A stretch of DNA of 53,071 nt from Xanthobacteraceae bacterium (GTDB lineage Bacteria > Pseudomonadota > Alphaproteobacteria > Rhizobiales > Xanthobacteraceae), in assembly GCA_019241285.1 (NCBI GenBank), contig JAFAXD010000202.1, positions 1 through 53,071 of the forward strand. The letters are read 5' to 3'. Both the position numbers and the translations under genes were made by a program. A model generated the notes under the pieces. It was not told the DNA's origin. It searched no databases and saw only the letters and a program-made list of their open reading frames with translations. Numbering within the stretch: the first letter of the stretch is position 1; each line of letters opens with the position of its first letter. Below are positions 29,059 through 37,191 of this stretch, one piece after another.

Positions 29059-30636
29059 TCAGTCCTGCCCGATCGGCAATGCCACGAACCGCGTCGCATC
29101 TGCTGTCTTGACACGCATCAACACGTCATGCCTGCCCTGGCTGCGAGCTTCGTTGAGAGCGGCACGGATGTCGCCGGCGTTGGCCACGGACTTGCCACCA
29201 ACATCGAGAATGATGTCGCCGGTGCGGAACCCGTGCTCGGCCGCCGCCCCGTCCGGATCAACACCGGTTACGACGAGGCCACTCTGGCCACTCTGGCCGG
29301 TGCCCGCGACTTCACCAGCCGGCGCGACGCTCAAGCCAAGCTGTGGCGTCCCGTTGTCAGCTTGGCCCGAGTGGTCGCTCTTCGCCTTGGCCTCGCGCGT
29401 CGCCGGCAACTCGCCGAGCGTGAGGGTGAGCGATTTGTTCTCGCCGTTGCGCAGGACGTCCAATTTGACTGATGTTCCCGGCGCCATCGCACTGATCTTC
29501 TGAGCGAGGTCGCGCGAGCTCTTGATCGGTGCTCCGTTGACTGCGGTGATGACGTCGCCGGCCTTGATGTCGGCCTTGCTGGCCGGGCTGTTAGCCTGCG
29601 GCTCGGCAACAAGCGCGCCTTCGGCCTTGCTCATGCCGAGACTGTCGGCGATGTCGGCCGTGACCGGCTGCACCTGCACGCCGATCCAGCCACGCACCAC
29701 CTGTCCTTTGTCTTTCAGTTGCGCAATCACCGCCTTGGCGGTGTCGGCCGGAACATCAAAGCCGATCCCAACCGAGCCGCCGCTCGGCGAAAAGATCGCC
29801 GTGTTGACGCCGATAACGTTGCCGTTCATGTCGAACGCCGGTCCGCCGGAGTTGCCTTTGTTGATCGGCGCATCGATCTGGATGAAATCATCATACGCGC
29901 TGCTGCCGATGTCACGGCCTGTTGCTGAAACGATGCCCGCAGTCACCGTGCCGCCGAGGCCGAATGGATTACCGACCGCCACGACCCAATCGCCGATGCG
30001 CGGTTTGCTGTCAGCAAATTGCACGTAGGGGAACGTCTTGTTGGCATCGACTTTGATCAGCGCGACGTCGGTGGCGGGATCGGTCCCGACAACCTTGGCG
30101 GTGTAGAGCGTTCCATCATCGGTCGTGACCGTGACCTTGTCCGCGTGATCGACCACGTGATTGTTGGTCACCGCATAGCCGTCCGGTGAGATGAAGAAGC
30201 CCGAACCTACGCCAGTGACCATCTGGCTTTTCGGCAGGCTGGGAGCGTTGGGAGAACCAAATCGCTGGAAGAACTTCTCCAAAGGGGATCCTGGTGCCAA
30301 TCCAAACTCGTCAGCGCCGCCCGAACCTCCCGAGGCCATCGCGGTTTGCTCGATCTTGACCCGCACCGAGATCACCGCTGGCTTCACCTTGGCGACGATA
30401 TCGGCGAAGCCGACCGGGCGCGCTTCATTCGGGGCGGGCTGGCCGACCGGTGGGGGCGCGGTCTCGACAGCCTGCGCCTGCGGCGCCCAAGCGCCAAGGC
30501 CATGAACATTTTCCAATGCGAGCGGGCCGCCGATCAACAGGGCCAGGCTCACGCTCCCAAGCAAGGCATAACGGAGCGGACCGCGCGAGCGTGGTTTGTG
30601 AGTTGCGGGTGGAACAGGAGAAATCGAACCGGGCAT
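29059..30636 (-). CDS. Do/HtrA-family periplasmic serine protease with two PDZ domains
   Basis: AVTNNHVVDHA, DVALIKVDA, NKGNSGGPAFD triad motifs. Confidence 0.95.
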   Translation of the reverse strand: MPGSISPVPPATHKPRSRGPLRYALLGSVSLALLIGGPLALENVHGLGAWAPQAQAVETAPPPVGQPAPNEARPVGFADIVAKVKPAVISVRVKIEQTAMASGGSGGADEFGLAPGSPLEKFFQRFGSPNAPSLPKSQMVTGVGSGFFISPDGYAVTNNHVVDHADKVTVTTDDGTLYTAKVVGTDPATDVALIKVDANKTFPYVQFADSKPRIGDWVVAVGNPFGLGGTVTAGIVSATGRDIGSSAYDDFIQIDAPINKGNSGGPAFDMNGNVIGVNTAIFSPSGGSVGIGFDVPADTAKAVIAQLKDKGQVVRGWIGVQVQPVTADIADSLGMSKAEGALVAEPQANSPASKADIKAGDVITAVNGAPIKSSRDLAQKISAMAPGTSVKLDVLRNGENKSLTLTLGELPATREAKAKSDHSGQADNGTPQLGLSVAPAGEVAGTGQSGQSGLVVTGVDPDGAAAEHGFRTGDIILDVGGKSVANAGDIRAALNEARSQGRHDVLMRVKTADATRFVALPIGQD

Positions 30637-30776
30637 TTATGCCTCCCTCGAGCTGACGCACCCCCCTCCAGTTGGTGGGAAAACGCCGTCAGGGATGCCC
30701 AGTTGCGAGGTCGGCCGATTAATGTTTGGAAAGGCTGGGGATTACGATTTGGAATGGTCGGATGGCCCTCCCGCTG

Positions 30777-31760
30777 CTATTCGGCGCAGATATTCGAGTC
30801 GCGGATGACCTTTCGCCACTTGGCGATCTCGGCTTTGATCTGCGTTGCAAACTCCTCCGGCGTGTTGCCGACGGGTTCGAAGCCGAGCGTGGCAAGCTTC
30901 TGCTTCACATCGTCTTCCTGCACGATCTTGATGACCTCACGGTAGATCAGGTCCGTGATCGGCTTGGGCGTGCCGGCCGGAGCCAGCACGGCTTGCAAGG
31001 TGTCGGCCTCCTGTCCGGGGAACCCGGCTTCCGTCATGGTCGGCACATCGGGCAATGCCGGCGAGCGGGTCTTGCCGGTCACGGCCAGAGCGCGCAGCTG
31101 CCCGCCTTGCACCAGCGGCGTTGCCGGCGGCAGGGCCATGAACCCGATCGGTGTATGACCCGCCGCCACCGCCTGCGCCGCGGGCCCAGCGCCGCTGAAC
31201 GGCACATGCACCAGGTCGAGCCCGGCCGTGAGTGTGAGCAGCGCGCCGGAGAGATGCGGCGTCGTGCCGGCGCCCGGCGAGGCGAAACTGTATTTGCCGG
31301 GATTGGCTTTCACCAGATCAACAAGTTCTTTGACGCTCTTCGCCGGGAGTTGCGGATTGACGACCAACACATTGGGCGAATCGGCGACCAGGCTGATGGG
31401 GAGGAAGTCGCGCTCGGGATCGTAGGAGATCTTGGCGTAGAGGCTCGGATTGACGACGAAGCTCGAGGACACGACGAGCAGCGTATAGCCATCGGGCGTG
31501 GCGTGCGCCGCGTTGCCCATGCCAATGTTGCCGCCGGCGCCAGCCTGATTCTCGACGTAGAATTGTTTGCCGAGATGGTCGCCGAGCTTGCCCGCCAGAA
31601 TGCGCGCAATGGTGTCGGTCGGCCCGCCGGCCGCAAACGGCACGATCAAACGAACCGGATGGTCGGGATAATCTGCCGCGTGTAAAGCGCGCGGCCCGAT
31701 CGCCATCGCGCCGACGAGCAGCGCGACGAAGCGCAGGGCGCTCCTCATGCGTTCCCTCAT
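30777..31760 (-). CDS. Bug/TctC-family tripartite tricarboxylate transporter substrate-binding protein
   Basis: YPDHPVRLIVPFAAGGPTDTIARILAGKLGDHLGKQFYVENQAGAGGNIG. Confidence 0.93.
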   Translation of the reverse strand: MRERMRSALRFVALLVGAMAIGPRALHAADYPDHPVRLIVPFAAGGPTDTIARILAGKLGDHLGKQFYVENQAGAGGNIGMGNAAHATPDGYTLLVVSSSFVVNPSLYAKISYDPERDFLPISLVADSPNVLVVNPQLPAKSVKELVDLVKANPGKYSFASPGAGTTPHLSGALLTLTAGLDLVHVPFSGAGPAAQAVAAGHTPIGFMALPPATPLVQGGQLRALAVTGKTRSPALPDVPTMTEAGFPGQEADTLQAVLAPAGTPKPITDLIYREVIKIVQEDDVKQKLATLGFEPVGNTPEEFATQIKAEIAKWRKVIRDSNICAE

Positions 31761-31856
31761 GTCCGCGCGCGTTGCGGCGGCGCGCTGATTTTTGCCCCGC
31801 CGCCGGAGACGGCGAGGCCGTAGGACCTTCAGACCGGGGAGCGCCCGCCCGTCAAC

Positions 31857-32417
31857 TCACGGACAGGGATGGCGTTGGCCGTCGTTGCCCAGATAGGTCC
31901 CGCTCGCAGGATCGTACGAGCGATAGCGCTGCGTGCAATAGGCTGTGGGATCGTCCGGTCCTGGTCCGGGCGGAGGCCCCGCGGCGGCCACGGGTCCGGG
32001 CGGCGGACCGGCGTAGCCCGGCGGCGGCGGGGGCGGCGCTACGTAGCCGGGGCAGATCTGCACCGGCTGCCCGGTGTATCCGACAACGCGCCCATATGGA
32101 TCAACGACGGGCTGAGACGCCCAGTAGCAGTTGGGACCGTAGAGTGGCTGGGCATAGCCCGGATAAACCACATAGCCAGCGGGTCGTGTGGCCAGGATCG
32201 CGCCCGCCACGATCGCGCCACCGACCACACCAGCGGCGATGCCGGCGCCGATGCCCGGCCCGCGCCAGCAACAGCCGCCTCCGCGCCAGCCCCAACCTCC
32301 ATGCCAGCCGCCTCCCCATCCACCTCCGCGCCATTGCGCTGAGGCATCGGTCGCGGTGGCCGCCAAGGTGGCAGCGATCGTTACAGCCACCAGCACTCTG
32401 GCAAGCGTCTTCTTCAT
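31857..32417 (-). CDS. secreted Gly/Pro-rich BA14K-like protein
   Basis: Signal peptide; Gly/Trp-rich stretch; C-terminal AYCTQRYRSYDPASGTYLGNDGQRHPCP typical of BA14K. Confidence 0.78.
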   Translation of the reverse strand: MKKTLARVLVAVTIAATLAATATDASAQWRGGGWGGGWHGGWGWRGGGCCWRGPGIGAGIAAGVVGGAIVAGAILATRPAGYVVYPGYAQPLYGPNCYWASQPVVDPYGRVVGYTGQPVQICPGYVAPPPPPPGYAGPPPGPVAAAGPPPGPGPDDPTAYCTQRYRSYDPASGTYLGNDGQRHPCP

Positions 32418-32542
32418 CAGGATCTCCGAAAATTAGGCGATTGCAGGCAGGCCGTCGCCCCGACGTGCCTGTTCGCCTCCCCGTGCACCAAATCGCACCC
32501 GTGCCCAGTGCGCACACAAAGTGGCCCAACTGATGGCAGAGG

Positions 32543-33394
32543 TTAGTCCCCAATCGCGACCACGACCCATTCATTGGCCGGGTCGTTGATCGGCCGGCCC
32601 TGCTTCACCAGGGCCTGCATGATCTCCTCGACAAGACCGTTCATGGCGCGCGCCGTGATCCCGTCGGCGGCGAGTTCCTCGGTCAGGGATTTGGCGAATT
32701 GCTCGCTGCGCTGGTTCCCGGTCACGTAGCGGGCCACGACACCGTGCGCCGGCCCAATCTGGATCCCGGCCGACGAGTCGCTTCGCTCGGCTGAGACGCC
32801 GGCAGCCCGTAGCGCGATCACCAGTTGGTCGGCGAAGCGCCCCGATTCCAGCGTCACCGGCGAGGCCCCGACGGTGATGTGCTGATGCGTGAACGGAGCC
32901 ATGCGCCGGGCCAGCGCTTGCACCTGCTCGTCGGTCAGCGCGCGTCCCGGAAGCTTGGGCGGCTCTGCTCTCGCGTCGGTCGAGGCGGGCTGCGCCGGTG
33001 CAGCGCCCACAGGCGCACCGGTTCCTTTCGCTTTTGCCACCTCATCCTTGGCCGCTGCCGCCCGGCCATTCGCTTCGTTGGCCGTACGTGCGCTGCCCAG
33101 TTCGCGCTGGAGCGCTGCCACCTGCTGCTGGGCTTGGCTCGCCGCCTCGCTCCAGCGCTGCTCCTTGACCTTGGCAGTCTGAACGAGGACGAAGGTCGCC
33201 ACCGCGGCGCAGATGACGCAAGCGAGCAGAACCAGACTCGCCGCGTCGGCCCAGACGGTCGCGGTCGGCAACGACATTGTTTGGAAAGGCCACATCCCTT
33301 TGCCCGGTTGTTGCTGCTTGATCAGTGCCATGACGCTCATCTGTCGTGTTGGCCACACGCCGCCAATCTGGCTCGAATGAAGCATCCGGCGCAA
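32543..33394 (-). CDS. hypothetical membrane-anchored coiled-coil protein
   Basis: One TM segment followed by Gln/Ala-rich coiled-coil and a C-terminal globular domain. Confidence 0.6.
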   Translation of the reverse strand: MRRMLHSSQIGGVWPTRQMSVMALIKQQQPGKGMWPFQTMSLPTATVWADAASLVLLACVICAAVATFVLVQTAKVKEQRWSEAASQAQQQVAALQRELGSARTANEANGRAAAAKDEVAKAKGTGAPVGAAPAQPASTDARAEPPKLPGRALTDEQVQALARRMAPFTHQHITVGASPVTLESGRFADQLVIALRAAGVSAERSDSSAGIQIGPAHGVVARYVTGNQRSEQFAKSLTEELAADGITARAMNGLVEEIMQALVKQGRPINDPANEWVVVAIGD

Positions 33395-33500
33395 GAGCAG
33401 CGCGTGAGCGCCAACCCCGCAATCCGCGTTGACGGAGCGCGCGGACGATTGTTAGCATACACATGAATTTTGACGTGCCCGCGAAGGAGCACAGGGGCCG

Positions 33501-34358
33501 GTGAAGCCAGCACGATTCGAGTACCACGCCCCGACGAGCGTTGATGAGGCCGTGCAACTCCTGGGCAGCCTTGCCGCCGAGGACGGGCGCATCCTCGCCG
33601 GCGGGCAGAGCTTGGTGCCGACCATGGCCTTCCGTCTCGCCAAACCGGGGCATCTCATCGATATCAACGCAATCGCGACCCTGGGGCAGATTGGCAGCAA
33701 AGATGGCGCGCTCGAAATCGGCGCTTGCGTGCGCCATGCGGCGTTTCACCGGCCGGTCGTTGCCGGTCCACTTGGGCAGCTCATGAGCACGGTGGTGCGG
33801 CACATCGCGCATTATCCGATCCGCCAGCGCGGCACGTTCTGCGGCAGCCTTGCGCACGCCGATCCGGCCTCGGAATGGTGCCTGGTCGCCGTGACCTTGG
33901 GCGCGCAGATGATCGCGCTCAGTACCCGAGGTGCACGCACAATCGCGGCAGAAGATTACTTCACCGGCATCATGACGACGGCGCTGGCGGAGGATGAACT
34001 GCTGTCACAGGTCCGCATTCCCCTGCTCGCACCCGATACGCGCTTCGGGTTTCGGGAGTTCAGCCGGCGCGCGGGCGATTACGCGATCGCGATGGCGCTG
34101 GTGACGTTTCGGCTTGATGGCGGAACGATCGTCGAGCCGCGCGTCGGCATCGGCGGCGCCGAAGCAAATCCACGCCGCATCCCCGAAGCCGAAGCCGCGC
34201 TCGTCGGCAAGCCGGCCGAGCTGACGACGTTCCGGGCGGCGGCCGAGATTGCGGCCGAGGTGGTCGAGCCGATGGAAGACATGCAAGCCGACGCCATCTA
34301 CCGGCGTGATCTCGTGCGCGCCATGACCCGCCGCGCCCTGGAGCAGGCCGCGCAATGA
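33501..34358 (+). CDS. molybdenum hydroxylase FAD-binding (medium) subunit, CoxM-like
   Basis: AGGQSLVPTMAFRLAKPGHLIDIN and RGTFCGSLAHADPASEWC FAD motifs. Confidence 0.93.
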   Translation: MKPARFEYHAPTSVDEAVQLLGSLAAEDGRILAGGQSLVPTMAFRLAKPGHLIDINAIATLGQIGSKDGALEIGACVRHAAFHRPVVAGPLGQLMSTVVRHIAHYPIRQRGTFCGSLAHADPASEWCLVAVTLGAQMIALSTRGARTIAAEDYFTGIMTTALAEDELLSQVRIPLLAPDTRFGFREFSRRAGDYAIAMALVTFRLDGGTIVEPRVGIGGAEANPRRIPEAEAALVGKPAELTTFRAAAEIAAEVVEPMEDMQADAIYRRDLVRAMTRRALEQAAQ

Positions 34359-36697
34359 CGATTGCGCAGCCGCATGCCGGCTGGGTCGGCCGCTCCATCC
34401 GGCGCGTCGAGGATCCAACGCTGATCGCCGGCGCCGGCCGTTTCACCGCTGATTTGCCCGCGACTTATCGGGTGCGCTTCGTGCGCAGCGAGCGCGCCGC
34501 TGGACGCATCAGCAAGATCCACGTGCCTGACGGGGCCACTGCGATCACCGCGACAGATCTCGCCGGGGTGAAGCCGATCCGGCCGATGCTGCACAAGTTC
34601 GATTACGTGCCGATCGGCCAGCCGATCCTGGCACGCGACCACGTTCGATTTGTTGGTGAACCGATCGCCGCGGTGGTCGCGCCGAGCGATGCGGAAGCAG
34701 AAGATATCGCCGAAGCAATCGAGGTGGCGATGGAAGACCAGGCGGCCGTGATTGATGCGCGAACGGCGCTGGCGGCGGAAGCGCCGCGCGTGCACGCCGA
34801 GGTCGCCGGCAATCTGATCGTCAAAGGCGCCGTGGAGACGCCTGGTTTTGCTGATGCGCGCGCACGCGCTGATAGCATCGTGCGGCTCGAGCTGCGCTCG
34901 CGTCGCCAGAACGCAATGCCGCTCGAGCCACGCGGCGGCCACGCGGCATTCGACGCCGGCTCGGGCCGGGTCACACTGACCTGCTCGACCCAGATGCCGC
35001 ATCTCACGCGCACCGCCATCACCGATCTGCTCGGTATGCCCGAGAGCGACCTGCGTGTCGTTGCCCCCGACGTGGGCGGCGGGTTCGGTCAGAAGATGTC
35101 GCTCGCCACCGAATACGTGTTGCTGGTGTGGCTGGCGCGCAAGCTGCGCAGCTCTGTCGCCTGGCATGAGGACCGGCGCGAGAACCTGATCGCCGCATTC
35201 CACAGCCGCGATCAGTTCATCGAGATCGAGGGCGCGTTTGATAGCAACGGCAAGCTCCTGGCGCTCGCCGCCGACGTGATAGCCAACGTGGGCGCCTATT
35301 CGTGTTTCCCGACCACCTGCGCGGTCGAGCCCTTGATGGCGATGGCGGAGCTGCCGGGACCTTATGATGTACGCGCCTATCGGTGCGCGGCGCGCGGCGT
35401 TCTCACCAATACCTGCCCGATGGCGCCTTATCGCGGGGTCTCGCGGCCGGTAATCACCTTCGCGCTGGAGCGGCTGATGGATCGCGCCGCGCTGGAATTC
35501 GGTCTTGAGCCAAGCGAGATCCGCCGCCGCAATTTGATTGAGACGTTCCCCTACGTCTCTGCGACCGGCCTCACCTTCGATGAGGCGAGCTATCGTCAGA
35601 CGCTGGAGATGGCCGTCGCGGCGCTCGACCTGCCGGCCTTCCGGGCGCGTCAGCAACAAGCCCGCGCCCGCGGCCGATATCTCGGCATCGGCTTCTCGGC
35701 ATTCTCTGAGCGCACCGGCTATGGCACGCCGGCCTTCGCCGCGCGCGGCATGGAGATCATCCCGGGTTTTGAGACCATCGATCTCAGCATGGGCCCCTCC
35801 GGCCTCGTCGAAGCGCGCATCGGGGCGAGCCCGCACGGCCAAGGCCTGCGCACCACGCTTGCTCAGATCATTGCCGATGAGATCGGCGTTCCGCCCGACC
35901 GCATCCGCGTCATCCATGGCGATACGGACCGAACGCCTTACGGTTTCGGCACGTTCGCCAGCCGTTCCGCCGTGATTGCCGGCGGCGCGAGCCTGCTCGC
36001 GGCCCGCAAGGTGCGCAGCAAACTGATTAAGATCGCAAGCCTACTGCTCGAGGCGGCACCGGACGATATCGTGCTCGACGGGGGTGCCGCCAAAGTCGCC
36101 GGCACTGATCGTTCAATCGCGATCGAAGCGCTGGCGCGTGCCGCGTATCATCAGGTGCATCGCTTCAAGGGTGAGATCGAGCCCGGCATCGCCGCGAGCG
36201 CGACCTATGATCCGGCCGGCACCTTCGCCAATGCGTGCCACGTCGCGATTGTTGAGGTTGATCCGGAGACAGGCCAGGTCCGGATCGAAAACTTCATTGC
36301 CGCGGAGGACGCCGGTCGCCTGATCAATCCGATGATTGTTGATGGACAGATCCAAGGTGGCATCGCCCAAGGGATCGGTAACGCGCTGCTGGAAGAGATC
36401 GTCTACGACCAGACTGGCAACATTCTCACCACCACGCTCGCCGACTTTCTGCCGCCCACCGCCCATGAGATTCCGCCGATCGAGCTGCACCATCTCGAAA
36501 CGGTCAGCGATGCCTCGGTCACGCGCGCCAAAGGCGTCGGCGAAGGTGGCGCGATCGGCGCGCCCGCGGCGGTGATCAACGCCATCAACGACGCGCTCGC
36601 GCCTTTCGGCGCCGAGATCAACGAAATTCCTGCAACGCCGCGACGCATTCGTGCGGCGATCCATGCCGCCAGAAAACCTGCGGAGCAACGCGCATGA
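34355..36697 (+). CDS. molybdenum hydroxylase large (molybdopterin-binding) subunit, copy 1
   Basis: VGRSIRRVEDPTLIAGAGRF, DVGGGFGQKMSL, MAPYRGVSRP, KGVGEGGAIGAPAAVINAI. Confidence 0.94.
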   Translation: MTIAQPHAGWVGRSIRRVEDPTLIAGAGRFTADLPATYRVRFVRSERAAGRISKIHVPDGATAITATDLAGVKPIRPMLHKFDYVPIGQPILARDHVRFVGEPIAAVVAPSDAEAEDIAEAIEVAMEDQAAVIDARTALAAEAPRVHAEVAGNLIVKGAVETPGFADARARADSIVRLELRSRRQNAMPLEPRGGHAAFDAGSGRVTLTCSTQMPHLTRTAITDLLGMPESDLRVVAPDVGGGFGQKMSLATEYVLLVWLARKLRSSVAWHEDRRENLIAAFHSRDQFIEIEGAFDSNGKLLALAADVIANVGAYSCFPTTCAVEPLMAMAELPGPYDVRAYRCAARGVLTNTCPMAPYRGVSRPVITFALERLMDRAALEFGLEPSEIRRRNLIETFPYVSATGLTFDEASYRQTLEMAVAALDLPAFRARQQQARARGRYLGIGFSAFSERTGYGTPAFAARGMEIIPGFETIDLSMGPSGLVEARIGASPHGQGLRTTLAQIIADEIGVPPDRIRVIHGDTDRTPYGFGTFASRSAVIAGGASLLAARKVRSKLIKIASLLLEAAPDDIVLDGGAAKVAGTDRSIAIEALARAAYHQVHRFKGEIEPGIAASATYDPAGTFANACHVAIVEVDPETGQVRIENFIAAEDAGRLINPMIVDGQIQGGIAQGIGNALLEEIVYDQTGNILTTTLADFLPPTAHEIPPIELHHLETVSDASVTRAKGVGEGGAIGAPAAVINAINDALAPFGAEINEIPATPRRIRAAIHAARKPAEQRA

Positions 36698-37191
36698 GCG
36701 ACAAGCGCGACATCACACTCACCGTCAACAACCGCAGCTATTCCATCAGAGTCGAGCCCCGGCGCACGTTGGTTGATGCAATCCGCGAGGACTGCGGACA
36801 GACCGGTACGCACATCGGCTGCGAGCACGGCGTGTGCGGCGCTTGCACCGTGCTCGTCGACGGTGCCCCGGTGCGCGCGTGCCTGATGTTCGCGGTGCAG
36901 GCCGCCAATAAGGAGATCCGCACCGTCGAAGGGCTCGGCTCGGTGGACAACCTCAACCCGCTGCAACGCGCCTTCATGGAACACCACGCCTTGCAATGCG
37001 GGTTTTGCACGCCTGGGTTTCTCATGCTGGTCACCGGCGTGCTCGAGCGCGAGCCTGATATCGGCGATGATGAGCTCATCGACGTGCTTGCCTCCAACCT
37101 GTGCCGCTGTACCGGCTATCAGAACATCATCAAGGCGGTCCGCGCCGTGGCCCACGATATGCGGCAGGCGCGGAGCAACGCGTCGGCATGA
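36694..37191 (+). CDS. molybdenum hydroxylase [2Fe-2S] (small) subunit
   Basis: GCEHGVCGACTVLVDGAPVRAC and CGFCTPGFLML...NLCRCTGYQNI. Confidence 0.95.
   Translation: MSDKRDITLTVNNRSYSIRVEPRRTLVDAIREDCGQTGTHIGCEHGVCGACTVLVDGAPVRACLMFAVQAANKEIRTVEGLGSVDNLNPLQRAFMEHHALQCGFCTPGFLMLVTGVLEREPDIGDDELIDVLASNLCRCTGYQNIIKAVRAVAHDMRQARSNASA

Noticed and set aside
31990-32340. Low-complexity C/G-rich repeats as a structural DNA element
   Set aside because: Explained by Gly/Trp- and Pro-rich coding sequence of the BA14K-like secreted protein.
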